From positions 248,001 to 312,000 of the forward strand of contig NZ_JAATNW010000003.1 in the NCBI RefSeq assembly GCF_012911815.1: a stretch of DNA of 64,000 bases, given 5' to 3'. The notes beneath the pieces were generated by a model. The model was not told the DNA's origin. It saw nothing but the letters and a program-made list of their open reading frames with translations, and ran no database searches. Made by a program: the position numbers and the translations under genes. The stretch is from Alteromonas ponticola. Its GTDB lineage: Bacteria > Pseudomonadota > Gammaproteobacteria > Enterobacterales > Alteromonadaceae. Shown piece after piece: positions 45,967 to 54,783 of this stretch (its first letter is position 1; every line of letters starts with the position of its first letter).

Positions 45967-46910
45967 TTGGTGTCCTTTTTCACTTTGCTGTTTACCGCAA
46001 GTTGGTTCAAATCGAAAGGTGTGGTCTGATACACAAAGTAATTAAGCCAGTTGGTAAACAATAGACTTCCATGAGCCCGCCATTTTACTACCGGCTCATT
46101 GTCGGGGTCATTTTGCGGGTAATAATTAGCCGGTACAGTTGGTGATAAACCAGCGTCACAATCACGGCAATACTCTTCATGCAACGTCTGCCCTTCATAC
46201 TCAGGATGCCCGGTCACAAATACCATCCGTTTATCTTCTGATGCGGCAATGTAGACCCCTGACTGTTCACTTTGCGCGATAATTTCAAGTTCAGGAATAC
46301 TGTTCCATTGATTGACGTCTATATGGCCGTAACGTGAGTGAGGTGCATAAAAACACGGATCGAAACCTCTTAACAATTCGTTGTTGGGCGCTAATACACG
46401 GTGCTCGAAGACCCCGCACACTTTATTTTCAAGTAACGTGCGCCTCGTACCGTAGAAATGATAAATCGCAGCATGCGCTGCCCAGCACAGATAGAGGGTT
46501 GACTGCACATGTCGGTTGGCCCAATCCAGGATACTGGTCATATGGTCCCAGTACTTCACTTCTTCATACTGAAGGTGTGCCAGTGGTGCACCCGTTATAA
46601 TGAGCCCATCATACTTCTTGCTAGCCACGTCTGAAAACTGATGGTAAAAGGCTTCCATATGGCTCTGTGGCGTATTTTTTGGTGCTACATCATCAATGCG
46701 GATAAAGTCGACATTGATTTGTAATGGCGTATTGGAAAGTAATCGCAGCAACTGCACTTCGGTTTCGATTTTATTCGGCATCAGATTGAGAATACCCACT
46801 TCCAAAGGACGTATGTCCTGCTGAGCAGCGCGACTGCTGGTCATAGCGAAAATGTTCTCACCTAACAGGACATCCTGGGCAGGAAGATATTCTGGAATTC
46901 GAATGGGCAT
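45963..46910 (-). CDS. metA: Homoserine O-succinyltransferase (or acetyltransferase)
   Basis: The 315-residue enzyme acylates homoserine to start methionine synthesis. Conserved stretches are [49 protein letters not shown], the [17 protein letters not shown] region, the nucleophile segment [17 protein letters not shown] with the catalytic Cys, and [17 protein letters not shown] with the His/Glu pair. MetA enzymes differ in using succinyl- or acetyl-CoA depending on an active-site residue (about position 111), which was not resolved here. It is first in the metA-metH(N)-metH(C)-DUF938 operon, under a MetJ-type operator. Confidence 0.94.
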   Translation of the reverse strand: MPIRIPEYLPAQDVLLGENIFAMTSSRAAQQDIRPLEVGILNLMPNKIETEVQLLRLLSNTPLQINVDFIRIDDVAPKNTPQSHMEAFYHQFSDVASKKYDGLIITGAPLAHLQYEEVKYWDHMTSILDWANRHVQSTLYLCWAAHAAIYHFYGTRRTLLENKVCGVFEHRVLAPNNELLRGFDPCFYAPHSRYGHIDVNQWNSIPELEIIAQSEQSGVYIAASEDKRMVFVTGHPEYEGQTLHEEYCRDCDAGLSPTVPANYYPQNDPDNEPVVKWRAHGSLLFTNWLNYFVYQTTPFDLNQLAVNSKVKKDTK

Positions 46911-46959
46911 ACTTATGCTCTGTTAAATCATGATGGTTTTCATTGTGGCGCATCAGCAA

Positions 46960-46991
46960 AGACGCGTCAACATCTTTACGTCTGGACGTCC
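46960..46991. promoter_or_regulatory. MetJ operator: four tandem met boxes upstream of metA
   Basis: Four directly adjoining eight-base units, AGACGCGT, CAACATCT, TTACGTCT and GGACGTCC, match the met box AGACGTCT at 6, 5, 6 and 6 of 8 positions. They lie 50-81 bases before the metA start. Tandem met boxes are the binding site of MetJ with SAM, so the operon should be repressed when SAM is abundant. metJ itself is not in the window. Confidence 0.8.
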
Positions 46992-47119
46992 AAATAAGAT
47001 TCAAATGGAGTTAAAGCTGCAAATCGGATAAGAGGCAGGGTTAAGTCGGTCAGTGAAAATATATGCTTTTATGCGCCCCACAACACGACTTCAAGGCAAG
47101 GCGAACCAAAATTAAGCGA

Positions 47120-47536
47120 CTATTTTCGGTGCATACTGATCAGGAGCTCAGCTTCAGCACGGGGGATATCGCAAGACTGCATGATTTCATCCAGGCTGGC
47201 ACCTTCCTTTACCATTTCAGTCGCCCGATGATAAAGACGGAGTGCGGGATCTTGTTGCTTCAGCTCGCGTAATTGATTTTCCAAATTAACTAACGATGCC
47301 TGTAATGAAGTTTGGTGCTTGCCTAAAACAAACTGTCGTTCTCTGTCTTCGTCAATCTGATGCCCTAGCGATTTAATTTCCGTGTGAAGATCGGCATCAG
47401 TCGATTGTGCGTGATTCTCAAGTACGGAAAGCTTTTTCTTCAATGCAGAGATTTGACGCATGCTATACAGACCGATACTTAAAATCATGATCAATAATAA
47501 TGCAATCGCCGCAGCAACCAGGTACTTTTCGTCCAT
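47120..47536 (-). CDS. DUF2802 domain protein
   Basis: The 138-residue protein has an N-terminal membrane helix (YLVAAAIALLLIMILSIGLYSM), a coiled coil (about 30-105) and a small C-terminal helical domain typical of DUF2802 (ALRLYHRATEMVKEGASLDEIMQSCDIPRAEAELLISMHR). It is usually the gene after cheW at the end of polar flagellar/chemotaxis loci; here it is separated from cheW by a small opposite-strand gene. Role unknown. Confidence 0.85.
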   Translation of the reverse strand: MDEKYLVAAAIALLLIMILSIGLYSMRQISALKKKLSVLENHAQSTDADLHTEIKSLGHQIDEDRERQFVLGKHQTSLQASLVNLENQLRELKQQDPALRLYHRATEMVKEGASLDEIMQSCDIPRAEAELLISMHRK

Positions 47537-47692
47537 TATGTCTTTATAATTATTTAATTTTTAAGTTTTAATCCAGTGTACGTGAAAATAACCAGCTCTG
47601 GTAGTCATGCAATGCGATTGATAGCATCAGTCGATCTCCTTGTACAGTTATCGCATATAACAATCTAACTGAAGCAAAAGTGAGATTGACGT

Positions 47693-47893
47693 ATGAGCGA
47701 CACACAGAGTAATTCCATCGCCAATATGGAAGGGCTTCAAGCCGCTATTGCAAATGGAGAAAGCCAAAGAGTGCGCGAGCTTTTAGGCACTCAAAAGCTG
47801 GACACCTTACAGAAAGAATATTTGATAGAGTTAGCTGAATTAAATTCAAATTCTGAAGTCATTGCGCTGTTGAAAAAGGCACCGACTAAGTAA
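47693..47893 (+). CDS. Small hypothetical protein
   Basis: The 66-residue protein appears fully helical and acidic, with no signal peptide or membrane segment (ANMEGLQAAIANGESQRVRELLGTQKLDTLQKEYLIELAELNSNSEVIALLKKAPTK). The pattern AIANGESQRVRELL resembles half an ankyrin repeat. It was not recognised. A GTGAG-type ribosome-binding site precedes the ATG. It is on the opposite strand from all surrounding chemotaxis genes, between cheW and DUF2802. Confidence 0.6.
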   Translation: MSDTQSNSIANMEGLQAAIANGESQRVRELLGTQKLDTLQKEYLIELAELNSNSEVIALLKKAPTK

Positions 47894-47970
47894 TAGGTAA
47901 TATGAAACCGTGCGGAGGTTTGGGGAAGGTCTATTCTGTAGCCTGGACTCTAAGCCGATAATCAGCTGCT

Positions 47971-47990
47971 GGCTGCCTGAGTTGGCAGCC
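47971..47990 (-). terminator. Hairpin downstream of cheW
   Basis: GGCTGCC and GGCAGCC form a perfect seven-base stem with a six-base loop between the convergent cheW and the small plus-strand gene. There is no clear T run on either side, so termination activity is uncertain. Confidence 0.45.
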
Positions 47991-48013
47991 AAACAACTTA
48001 TAACCACAGCCGA

Positions 48014-48505
48014 CTAAAGCGAGCTTATTTCATCCCACTCTTCATCGCTGAGTAATTTGTTCAAATCTACAAGGATCAATAATTCGCCATCTCGGTTACT
48101 GACTCCCTGTATAAATTTAGCACTCTCTTCTGTTCCTACATTCGGCGCACTGTCAATCTCAGACGAGCGTAGATAAACCACTTCGGCCACGCTATCGACC
48201 AGAATTCCCACCACCTGCTCGTCAGATTCGATGATGACGATTCGGGTATTATCAGTTATATCGGCAGGGGCCAGACCAAAACGTGCGCGCGTGTCGATTA
48301 CCGTAACAACATTGCCGCGCAGGTTGATAATACCCAGAACATAATCTGGTGCGCCGGGAACAGGTGCAATTTCTGTATGACGCAGCACTTCCTGAACCTG
48401 CATTACGTTGATGCCGTAGGTTTCATCACCTAAACGGTAAGTTACCCATTGCAATACTGAATCATTGCTATCAGCTGCATTGCTGTTGCTTCTTTCGTCA
48501 TTCAT
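48014..48505 (-). CDS. cheW: Chemotaxis coupling protein CheW
   Basis: The 163-residue scaffold protein has the CheW domain: LQWVTYRLGDETYGINVMQVQEVLRHTEIAPVPGAPDYVLGIINLRGNVVTVIDTR. It couples chemoreceptors to CheA. Its ATG overlaps the parP stop by eight bases (ATGAATGA). Confidence 0.96.
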   Translation of the reverse strand: MNDERSNSNAADSNDSVLQWVTYRLGDETYGINVMQVQEVLRHTEIAPVPGAPDYVLGIINLRGNVVTVIDTRARFGLAPADITDNTRIVIIESDEQVVGILVDSVAEVVYLRSSEIDSAPNVGTEESAKFIQGVSNRDGELLILVDLNKLLSDEEWDEISSL

Positions 48506-49250
48506 TTACCTGACTCCGATTGCCGGACACGTTGTCATTACTGCCCAGACCTTTGTTTAGCATTGAAATTAAATGGTGCACGTCAACCAACGCACACATC
48601 TTGTTCTTTACCATTCCCGCTAACCAAGGACGTTTTCCTTTGGATTCACGCCATTTTACCTCATTTTCACGTAAGGTAATTGTATTGACAAGCTTGTCAC
48701 TGGCCAAGCCCCACGGGCTATCACCTAACATTATAAGATACTGATAGTTTAACGCTTCTGCCAGCTTTTGATCATATTTTTCTGGCATTACCCACAACGC
48801 GGTATCAACAACGTTTAACTTCTGCTCTCTGTGCAACATGACACCTTTAAACCATTTTGGTTTACCAATTAACGGGCCAACTTTTTCGATCCGATGGATG
48901 CCGCCAAGCGTTATCAACGGCACGGCCAGGGTCAGTCCGGCCACTTCAAAGAACAATGCCTGAAACTGCTCATCCAGTAACTCTTGCACCGGAACGATCT
49001 TGTCTGGTGGCGGCGTCGCAACAAGCTGGCTTTCAGCCAGCGCTGCTTCATCAATAACAGGTTCCTGGCTTGCTGGCGCTGGAGCTGGAGCTGTCTCTGA
49101 CTCACTCTCTTTGGCGATATCCAGACTGGCACTCTCCAGCAATTTTGCTGTTCGAGCGGTGACTTCAGACGGATCTTCCGGTCCGTGAAGCAGACTGTCC
49201 AGGTAAGCCTCCATCACATCTTCTTTGGCAAAAGGTGTGCTTTTACTCAT
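48498..49250 (-). CDS. parP: ParP, CheW-domain chemotaxis array localisation protein
   Basis: The 250-residue protein has a variable, acidic and Pro/Ala-rich N-terminal half (about 1-100) and a C-terminal CheW-like domain (QALFFEVAGLTLAVPLITLGGIHRIEKVGPLIGKPKWFKGVMLHREQKLNVVDTALWVMP). In vibrios, ParP, encoded between parC and cheW, keeps chemotaxis arrays at the cell pole by binding CheA, receptors and ParC. The assignment rests on the domain plus the conserved parC-parP-cheW order. Confidence 0.88.
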   Translation of the reverse strand: MSKSTPFAKEDVMEAYLDSLLHGPEDPSEVTARTAKLLESASLDIAKESESETAPAPAPASQEPVIDEAALAESQLVATPPPDKIVPVQELLDEQFQALFFEVAGLTLAVPLITLGGIHRIEKVGPLIGKPKWFKGVMLHREQKLNVVDTALWVMPEKYDQKLAEALNYQYLIMLGDSPWGLASDKLVNTITLRENEVKWRESKGKRPWLAGMVKNKMCALVDVHHLISMLNKGLGSNDNVSGNRSQVNE

Positions 49251-49256
49251 TTCGAG

Positions 49257-50021
49257 TTATTGCTCCAATTCGTTCAACAGTTTCTGGTAGGCATAAACGC
49301 CTCTTGCCTTTGGAAACACCACGGATGCAGGAGACTGCGCCTGACTTGCGTCTCGAAAGCGCGTATCCACGGGAACCACGCCACTCCAAACACTATCACC
49401 ATAGTCAGCACGTAAGCGCGTATCGGCATCAGCTGCGGCATTAATTCGCTTGTCAAACATGGTTGGTACAATTATCGTATCGAACGACTTTTGCAATGAT
49501 CTTCCCATAATTTTAAGTGTCTGAATCATGCGATCTAACCCCTTTAGTGCAAGAAATTCAGTCTGCACAGGTACAATCACTTTTTCGCACGCTGCCAGTG
49601 CGTTGACCATCAGAACACCTAACACAGGTGGACAGTCTAACAGCACATAGTCAAAATCCTTTTCAACAGCCGCCAGGGCCTTTTTTAAAATAAGCCCCAT
49701 ACCGTGTTGATTTCCCAGTTGTCGATCTAAGGTCGCCAATGCCATTGTGGCAGGCAAAATAAATAAACTGTCCAGCTTGGTGGGACAAAGGCAATCAAGA
49801 ACTGTATCGGCAGTGACGGGATTTTTGTTAGTAAAGATATCGTAAACTGAAGAAGAAAGTTCTTCCGAATCGATACCGAAATAATAACTTAAAGACGCGT
49901 GTGGATCCGTGTCAACTAGCAACACGCGTTCACCGCGCTGGGCTAAAATTCCGCCGAGCGTCACTGTGGTGGTGGTTTTACCAACGCCGCCTTTTTGATT
50001 GGCAATCGTCCAGATTTTCAA
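49257..50021 (-). CDS. parC: ParC, ParA/MinD-like ATPase for polar placement of chemotaxis arrays
   Basis: The 254-residue ATPase has a deviant Walker A motif KGGVGKTT, Walker A' VLLVDTDPHASLS and Walker B YVLLDCPPVLGVL. Its position in the chemotaxis cluster, directly followed by a ParP-type protein, indicates the ParC protein of vibrios rather than a plasmid or chromosome partition ParA. It recruits ParP and signalling arrays to the flagellated pole. Confidence 0.9.
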   Translation of the reverse strand: MKIWTIANQKGGVGKTTTTVTLGGILAQRGERVLLVDTDPHASLSYYFGIDSEELSSSVYDIFTNKNPVTADTVLDCLCPTKLDSLFILPATMALATLDRQLGNQHGMGLILKKALAAVEKDFDYVLLDCPPVLGVLMVNALAACEKVIVPVQTEFLALKGLDRMIQTLKIMGRSLQKSFDTIIVPTMFDKRINAAADADTRLRADYGDSVWSGVVPVDTRFRDASQAQSPASVVFPKARGVYAYQKLLNELEQ

Positions 50022-50050
50022 ATTAACGTTCCCAGTGTGACGTAAAGGTC

Positions 50051-50078
50051 ACTTTGCACTTTTTACTTTGTACTTTTT
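50051..50078. repeat. 14-base tandem repeat in the cheB-parC spacer
   Basis: ACTTTGCACTTTTT is followed at once by ACTTTGTACTTTTT, two units with one difference. They occupy a third of the 82-base gap between cheB and parC, in the untranslated leader of parC. Function unknown. Confidence 0.6.
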
Positions 50079-50103
50079 TCTTTTCACAGTCATGTCAAAC
50101 AGT

Positions 50104-51243
50104 CTACCGCGATCCCATTTCGGTCAGAATACAGTCTGCGATATCGTTCAGGGGTATATTTTTTTCAGCAATATTCGCTGCAGCAACTGCTTGCGGCATG
50201 CCGTAAACCACACATGTCGCTTTATCTTGCGCCCAGATTGTCGCGCCTTTTTCTTTAAGCTTCCTACAACCTTCTTTACCATCTGCGCCCATGCCAGTTA
50301 AAATGACACCAAGTACGTCACCACCATAGACGGAGAGTAAACTTTCGAACGTTAGGTCCACACTCGGCTTATAACTGACTTTATCAGATTGATGCGCATC
50401 GGTTACGACGATCCTGATTTGATTGCCCATTCCTTCCATTATCATCTGCTTTCCACCTGGAGCAAGATAAGCGTGACCGGGTTTAGCAATGTCACCCTGT
50501 TCAGCTTCTTTTACCGGGAACTTACAGTGGCTATTTAGTCGTTGGGCAAATGCCTGAGTGAAAGTACCCGGCATGTGCTGCACAAGGAAAATGGGATAGG
50601 CAAAATTCGCAGGAATTTTGGAAAGCACTTGTTGTAATGCTACCGGACCACCAGTCGATGCGCCAATAGCCAGGCACTTATAGTTTTTTCCTGAGGCAAC
50701 AACTTTTGACACTGTTGGTTGGGTAGTTGATTCTGCTCGCCCAGCTAATAGTGAAGAAGAACGGAAAAATTTCGGTTTGGGCGCCCCAGCAGGCATTGCC
50801 GGAGAGGTGCGTAAAGAGGATAAAGACGGACGCTGAATCCCGGTTCCACGTCGCGCAATCAAACGTACTTTGGTGCGTAACTGCAATGCCGCTTCACGTC
50901 GGTCTTCAGCAATGTCTTCGAAATTTTTGGGTAAAAAATCGATCGCTCCCGCTTCAAGCGCATCAAGAGTCGCTTGCGCACCATGGTGTGTTAGCGATGA
51001 AAACATCAGGATAGGAAGCGGCTTTTTCTCCATAATAGCTTTGACTGCTGAAATACCATCCATAATTGGCATTTCAACGTCCATGGTCACCACATCCGGT
51101 GATAACGCCATAATTTTATCTATTGCGTCCTGGCCATTCCTGGCCTCTCCCACCACTTCCAGCTCTCGATCTTCGTTTAGAATTTCACGGACACGTCGCC
51201 GGTAAAACGTCGAATCATCCACTACCAGGACTTTAAACACCAT
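50104..51243 (-). CDS. cheB: Protein-glutamate methylesterase CheB
   Basis: The 379-residue response regulator-esterase has an N-terminal receiver (LVVDDSTFYRRRVREIL, phospho-acceptor Asp55 in VVTMDVEMPIMDG), a serine/alanine-rich linker (about 125-190), and a methylesterase domain with the Ser-His-Asp triad in GASTGGPVAL, VQHMPGTFT and GMGADG. It removes methyl groups from chemoreceptors for adaptation. It follows cheA by 30 bases. No cheR is in this window. Confidence 0.96.
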   Translation of the reverse strand: MVFKVLVVDDSTFYRRRVREILNEDRELEVVGEARNGQDAIDKIMALSPDVVTMDVEMPIMDGISAVKAIMEKKPLPILMFSSLTHHGAQATLDALEAGAIDFLPKNFEDIAEDRREAALQLRTKVRLIARRGTGIQRPSLSSLRTSPAMPAGAPKPKFFRSSSLLAGRAESTTQPTVSKVVASGKNYKCLAIGASTGGPVALQQVLSKIPANFAYPIFLVQHMPGTFTQAFAQRLNSHCKFPVKEAEQGDIAKPGHAYLAPGGKQMIMEGMGNQIRIVVTDAHQSDKVSYKPSVDLTFESLLSVYGGDVLGVILTGMGADGKEGCRKLKEKGATIWAQDKATCVVYGMPQAVAAANIAEKNIPLNDIADCILTEMGSR

Positions 51244-51273
51244 TGATGCGAGCTTTCCTATTTATAAATACTT

Positions 51274-53559
51274 TTACTTCAAACTCTTTCTTGCATACCG
51301 TTTCAGCAGGCTGGGAACATCCAATATTAACGCAATTCCACCATCTGAGGTGATGGTAGCACCGGCCATCCCGGGAGTCCCCTGTAGCAGTGCGTCAAGC
51401 GGTTTTATTACCACTTCTTCCTGACCGATGAGCGCATCAACCACGAACCCGACTTGTTGCGTACCAATTTGCACGACAACCACGTGTCCTTTTGTTTTGT
51501 CTACATTTTTCGGGCCGCGAATCAGCCACTCGCCCAGGAAGAATAAGGGAATAGCTTTGGACCTGACGATTTTGGTAAGTTGACCATCTACTGTATTTGT
51601 CTTTTTAATATCCATATTAATGATTTCATTTACTGCCCCCAGAGGCAGGGCAAACGTTTGCTTACCTACAACAATCATTAAAGTCGGTAGAATAGCCAGT
51701 GTTAGCGGTACCTTGATCTCCAGACGGGTACCTTTACCCATTTGCGAATCAATATTAATCGTACCGTTGAGCTGGTTTATCTTCGTTTTAACCACATCCA
51801 TGCCGACGCCACGGCCAGATATGTCACTGATTTCTGTTTTAGTTGAAAAGCCCGGAGCAAAGATCAAATTGAATGCTTCAACGTCAGACATTCTCGCAGC
51901 CGCATCCGAATCAAGCACGCCACGTTTAATTGCAATCTCTTTTAATTTCTCCGGATCCATCCCCTTACCATCATCATCAATGGTAAGTAAAATATGGTCA
52001 CCTTCCTGTGAAGCAGATAATTTGACGGTGCCCATGCGCGCCTTGCCAGCAGCCTGGCGCTCATCAGGCATTTCGATGCCATGGTCAACCGAGTTTCTGA
52101 CCAGATGCACTAAAGGATCGGCTAGAGCTTCTACCAAATTTTTATCTAAATCAGTTTCTTCCCCTTCAAGCTCGAGGGTTATCTCTTTCTTTAGACTTCG
52201 AGCCAGGTCTCGCACAACCCGAGGGAAACGACCAAATACTTTCTTGATAGGCTGCATGCGCGTTTTCATCACCGCGCCTTGCAAATCACCGGTAACCACG
52301 TCCAGATTCGCGATAGCCTTGGACATGGACTCATCGTTTACGTTGATGCCCAGGCTCAACAAACGGTTGCGCACCAGTACCAACTCACCGACCATGTTCA
52401 TAATCTGATCAAGACGTTTGGTGTCAACGCGAACGGTTGTTTCAGCCTGTGGCGCTGCGCCGGCCGCTTTTTTGTCGTCTTTTTTCGCCGCAGGCGCAGC
52501 CGTCGCTGCTGCTGCAGGTTTAGCTGCTGGAGCGGCAGATTGTTGCGCCGCTTGTTCTGTTTTCGCTTTGTTAACGGCCGCCGTTGCTGACTTATCAACT
52601 TGTGCGGCAGGCTTGTCCACTTTTGGGTCCGCTTTTTTCGCCGGAGTCGTCGTTTCACTTTTAGTCACGGACGGCCCCTGCCCTGAACCGTGAAGCTGGT
52701 CAAGCAACTTCTCAAACTCGTCGTCGGTTATTTCATCGTCACCAGAATCAGCAACCGACGTTTTGGCAGGTTCGGCGGGCGCAGCAGCATCTTCAGCGGC
52801 TTTAAACTGCCCCTTACCATGTAACTCATCCAGCAGAGCTTCAAATTCATCGTCTGTAATGTCATCACTGTCACCGGACGCAGCTAATTCTGGTTTTATA
52901 TTCTTCGCTTCAGCCTTGGAGGCGGCGACTTCGGGTTGCGCTGGTCGCCCTGGGGCACCCCCGCCATGTAATTCATCCAGTAAGGCTTCAAATTCGTCTT
53001 CGGTGATGTCTTCGATACCGCCGCTTTCTCCACCGGCGGGTTGTGCATGCATCGCTGATACTTCAGGTGCTTGCGGGGCTTCTTCAACGATGAGCTCTTC
53101 TTCATCTTCAGGCGCACTACGTTGTTTGCCAACCGCGACTTCCTGACCAAAGATATTCTCATCCGGTGTTTCGGGTCTGCTTAACTTGTGGAGTATTTCA
53201 ACCAGGCCTGCATCAGCTGGCTCGAGGGGGTCGCGGGCTTTAACCTTTTCGAACATCTCTACAACCACATCAGTGGCTTGAAGAATGACATCCATTAACT
53301 CGGGGGTAAGCGTGCGTTGGCCATTTCGCATGACGTCAAAAACGTTTTCAGCACCATGACAAATTTCAACGAGTTCGGTGAGCGACAAAAAGCCAGCGCC
53401 ACCTTTTACAGTATGGTAACCACGGAAAATCGCATTCAATAAATCGGCATCGTCTGGATTGTTTTCCAGATCAACGAGTTGTTCTTGTAATTGTTCCAGT
53501 ATCTCGCCGGCTTCCACCAGAAAGTCCTGTAATATATCCTCGTCAACGTCAAACGACAT
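51274..53559 (-). CDS. cheA: Chemotaxis histidine kinase CheA
   Basis: The 761-residue kinase has an Hpt domain (phospho-His49 in FRGYHTVKGGAGF), a long low-complexity linker (about 130-370), a dimerisation helix pair (RVDTKRLDQIMNMVGELVLVRNRLL), an ATPase domain (HLVRNSVDHGIE, LTIDDDGKGMD, GRGVGMDVVKTKI) and a C-terminal CheW-like domain. The linker contains three near-identical copies of DITDDEFEALLDELHG at 184-199, 233-248 and 276-291. In vibrios this linker region, called LID, binds ParP. No obvious P2 CheY-binding domain was recognised. Confidence 0.96.
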   Translation of the reverse strand: MSFDVDEDILQDFLVEAGEILEQLQEQLVDLENNPDDADLLNAIFRGYHTVKGGAGFLSLTELVEICHGAENVFDVMRNGQRTLTPELMDVILQATDVVVEMFEKVKARDPLEPADAGLVEILHKLSRPETPDENIFGQEVAVGKQRSAPEDEEELIVEEAPQAPEVSAMHAQPAGGESGGIEDITEDEFEALLDELHGGGAPGRPAQPEVAASKAEAKNIKPELAASGDSDDITDDEFEALLDELHGKGQFKAAEDAAAPAEPAKTSVADSGDDEITDDEFEKLLDQLHGSGQGPSVTKSETTTPAKKADPKVDKPAAQVDKSATAAVNKAKTEQAAQQSAAPAAKPAAAATAAPAAKKDDKKAAGAAPQAETTVRVDTKRLDQIMNMVGELVLVRNRLLSLGINVNDESMSKAIANLDVVTGDLQGAVMKTRMQPIKKVFGRFPRVVRDLARSLKKEITLELEGEETDLDKNLVEALADPLVHLVRNSVDHGIEMPDERQAAGKARMGTVKLSASQEGDHILLTIDDDGKGMDPEKLKEIAIKRGVLDSDAAARMSDVEAFNLIFAPGFSTKTEISDISGRGVGMDVVKTKINQLNGTINIDSQMGKGTRLEIKVPLTLAILPTLMIVVGKQTFALPLGAVNEIINMDIKKTNTVDGQLTKIVRSKAIPLFFLGEWLIRGPKNVDKTKGHVVVVQIGTQQVGFVVDALIGQEEVVIKPLDALLQGTPGMAGATITSDGGIALILDVPSLLKRYARKSLK

Positions 53560-53571
53560 GCGTCTGCTCCC

Positions 53572-54318
53572 CTAAAAACCTAAGCTTGACAATAAATCGT
53601 CCACATCATCCTGCCCCTGAACAACATCATCGCGTTGTTCTGCATCGATAATTGGCCCTTCCGCTTCAATCTTATCGGTTTTATCTTTCAAAGGTTTAGT
53701 AGTCTTTTCAGTTTTTTCTACATCGCCGAACATGGTCAACATATTCACCAGGCTGTCTTCGACTTCTTTCACCAGCTCAATAACGCGACGAATTACCTGA
53801 CCAGTAAGGTCTTGATACCCCTGCGCCATCAATACCTCAGTAAGCAAACTAGTCAGTTTTGCTGATTCTGCAGAAGCGTCAACCAGCAATTTATCTAAAT
53901 CGGTGCACAGAGATTTAAACTCACCAACCTCAATCTGCCTGCTCATGAGTTTTTTCCACTCTGGCATAATGGTGTCTATGCGTTGAGAAAGGGTTTCTGC
54001 TATCGGCATGCTCGCTTCAACCGCATCCATGGTTGTGTTTGCCGCTTTTTCGGTTTCTTCAATAACATACGTCAGCCGAGTTTGCGCATCTGGAATTTCA
54101 TCCGTAGCCAGACCGGCTATGCGATCGTCTAATTGGAAACTGTTTAATGCATCATGCAGCTGACGGGTCAATTTTCCCACTTCGGCAAAAAGCTCGATTG
54201 ACTCTTTCATCGAAGCAGCATCGAGAAGCGCTCTGGCAGATTCATGATCATCTTGTTCTAAAAAGACGACCAGCTGCCTGGCTTCATCTAATGTAATAGG
54301 GACGTTTTGTATCGACAT
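53572..54318 (-). CDS. cheZ: CheY-P phosphatase CheZ
   Basis: The 248-residue protein is mostly helical and contains the catalytic region MAQGYQDLTGQVIRRVIELVKEVE, including the conserved Asp-x-x-Gln pair (DLTGQ). It ends in DDVDDLLSSLGF, the C-terminal CheY-binding peptide. It dephosphorylates CheY to reset motor direction. It is between cheY and cheA. Confidence 0.95.
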   Translation of the reverse strand: MSIQNVPITLDEARQLVVFLEQDDHESARALLDAASMKESIELFAEVGKLTRQLHDALNSFQLDDRIAGLATDEIPDAQTRLTYVIEETEKAANTTMDAVEASMPIAETLSQRIDTIMPEWKKLMSRQIEVGEFKSLCTDLDKLLVDASAESAKLTSLLTEVLMAQGYQDLTGQVIRRVIELVKEVEDSLVNMLTMFGDVEKTEKTTKPLKDKTDKIEAEGPIIDAEQRDDVVQGQDDVDDLLSSLGF

Positions 54319-54349
54319 CCTTTTTTCCTCTAGCGTTGGAGCGTCTGGC

Positions 54350-54733
54350 TTAACCTAAACGTTCGAAGATTTTGTCGAGTTTTTCCTTCAGTGTTGCCGC
54401 CGTAAACGGTTTGACTACGTAACCATTTACCCCTGCCTGAGCAGCCGCCACGATTTGTTCCTTTTTCGCTTCGGCAGTGACCATAAGGACAGGTAAGTGT
54501 TTGAGTTTGTCATCAGCTCGGATGGCGCGTAGCAAATCGATTCCTTGCATGCCCGGCATATTCCAGTCGGTAACAACAAAATCAAAATCACCCTGCTGTA
54601 GCATCGGCAACGCAGTACTTCCATCGTCCGCTTCCTGGATATTGGAAAACCCCAAATCTTTAAGCAGGTTTTTTATGATTCGTCTCATAGTTGAAAAATC
54701 GTCAACCACGAGAATTTTCATATTTTTGTCCAA
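54350..54733 (-). CDS. cheY: Chemotaxis response regulator CheY
   Basis: The 127-residue single receiver domain has the acidic pair in [11 protein letters not shown], phospho-acceptor Asp56 ([12 protein letters not shown]), MVTAEAK with the conserved Thr, and the Lys in [11 protein letters not shown]. It binds the flagellar switch when phosphorylated. The TTG at 54733 has GGAGG five bases upstream; an in-frame ATG at 54721 (MKILVV) lies 19 bases from that site. Further upstream the frame reads CTG-GAG-GCC-ATT, resembling the start MEAIL of Vibrio CheY with its ATG changed to CTG, so the true start is uncertain. Confidence 0.93.
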   Translation of the reverse strand: MDKNMKILVVDDFSTMRRIIKNLLKDLGFSNIQEADDGSTALPMLQQGDFDFVVTDWNMPGMQGIDLLRAIRADDKLKHLPVLMVTAEAKKEQIVAAAQAGVNGYVVKPFTAATLKEKLDKIFERLG

Positions 54734-54783
54734 AATGGCCTCCAGTGAGGGTTATAAGTTATTAATGTTCATTGTGATTTTTA

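Noticed and set aside
51620..52408. Plus-strand 262-codon frame antisense to cheA
   Set aside because: Antisense shadow of the conserved CheA kinase and dimerisation domains.
52418..53146. Long alanine- and serine-rich frames opposite the CheA linker
   Set aside because: Low-complexity shadows of the Ala/Pro-rich linker repeats, not genes.
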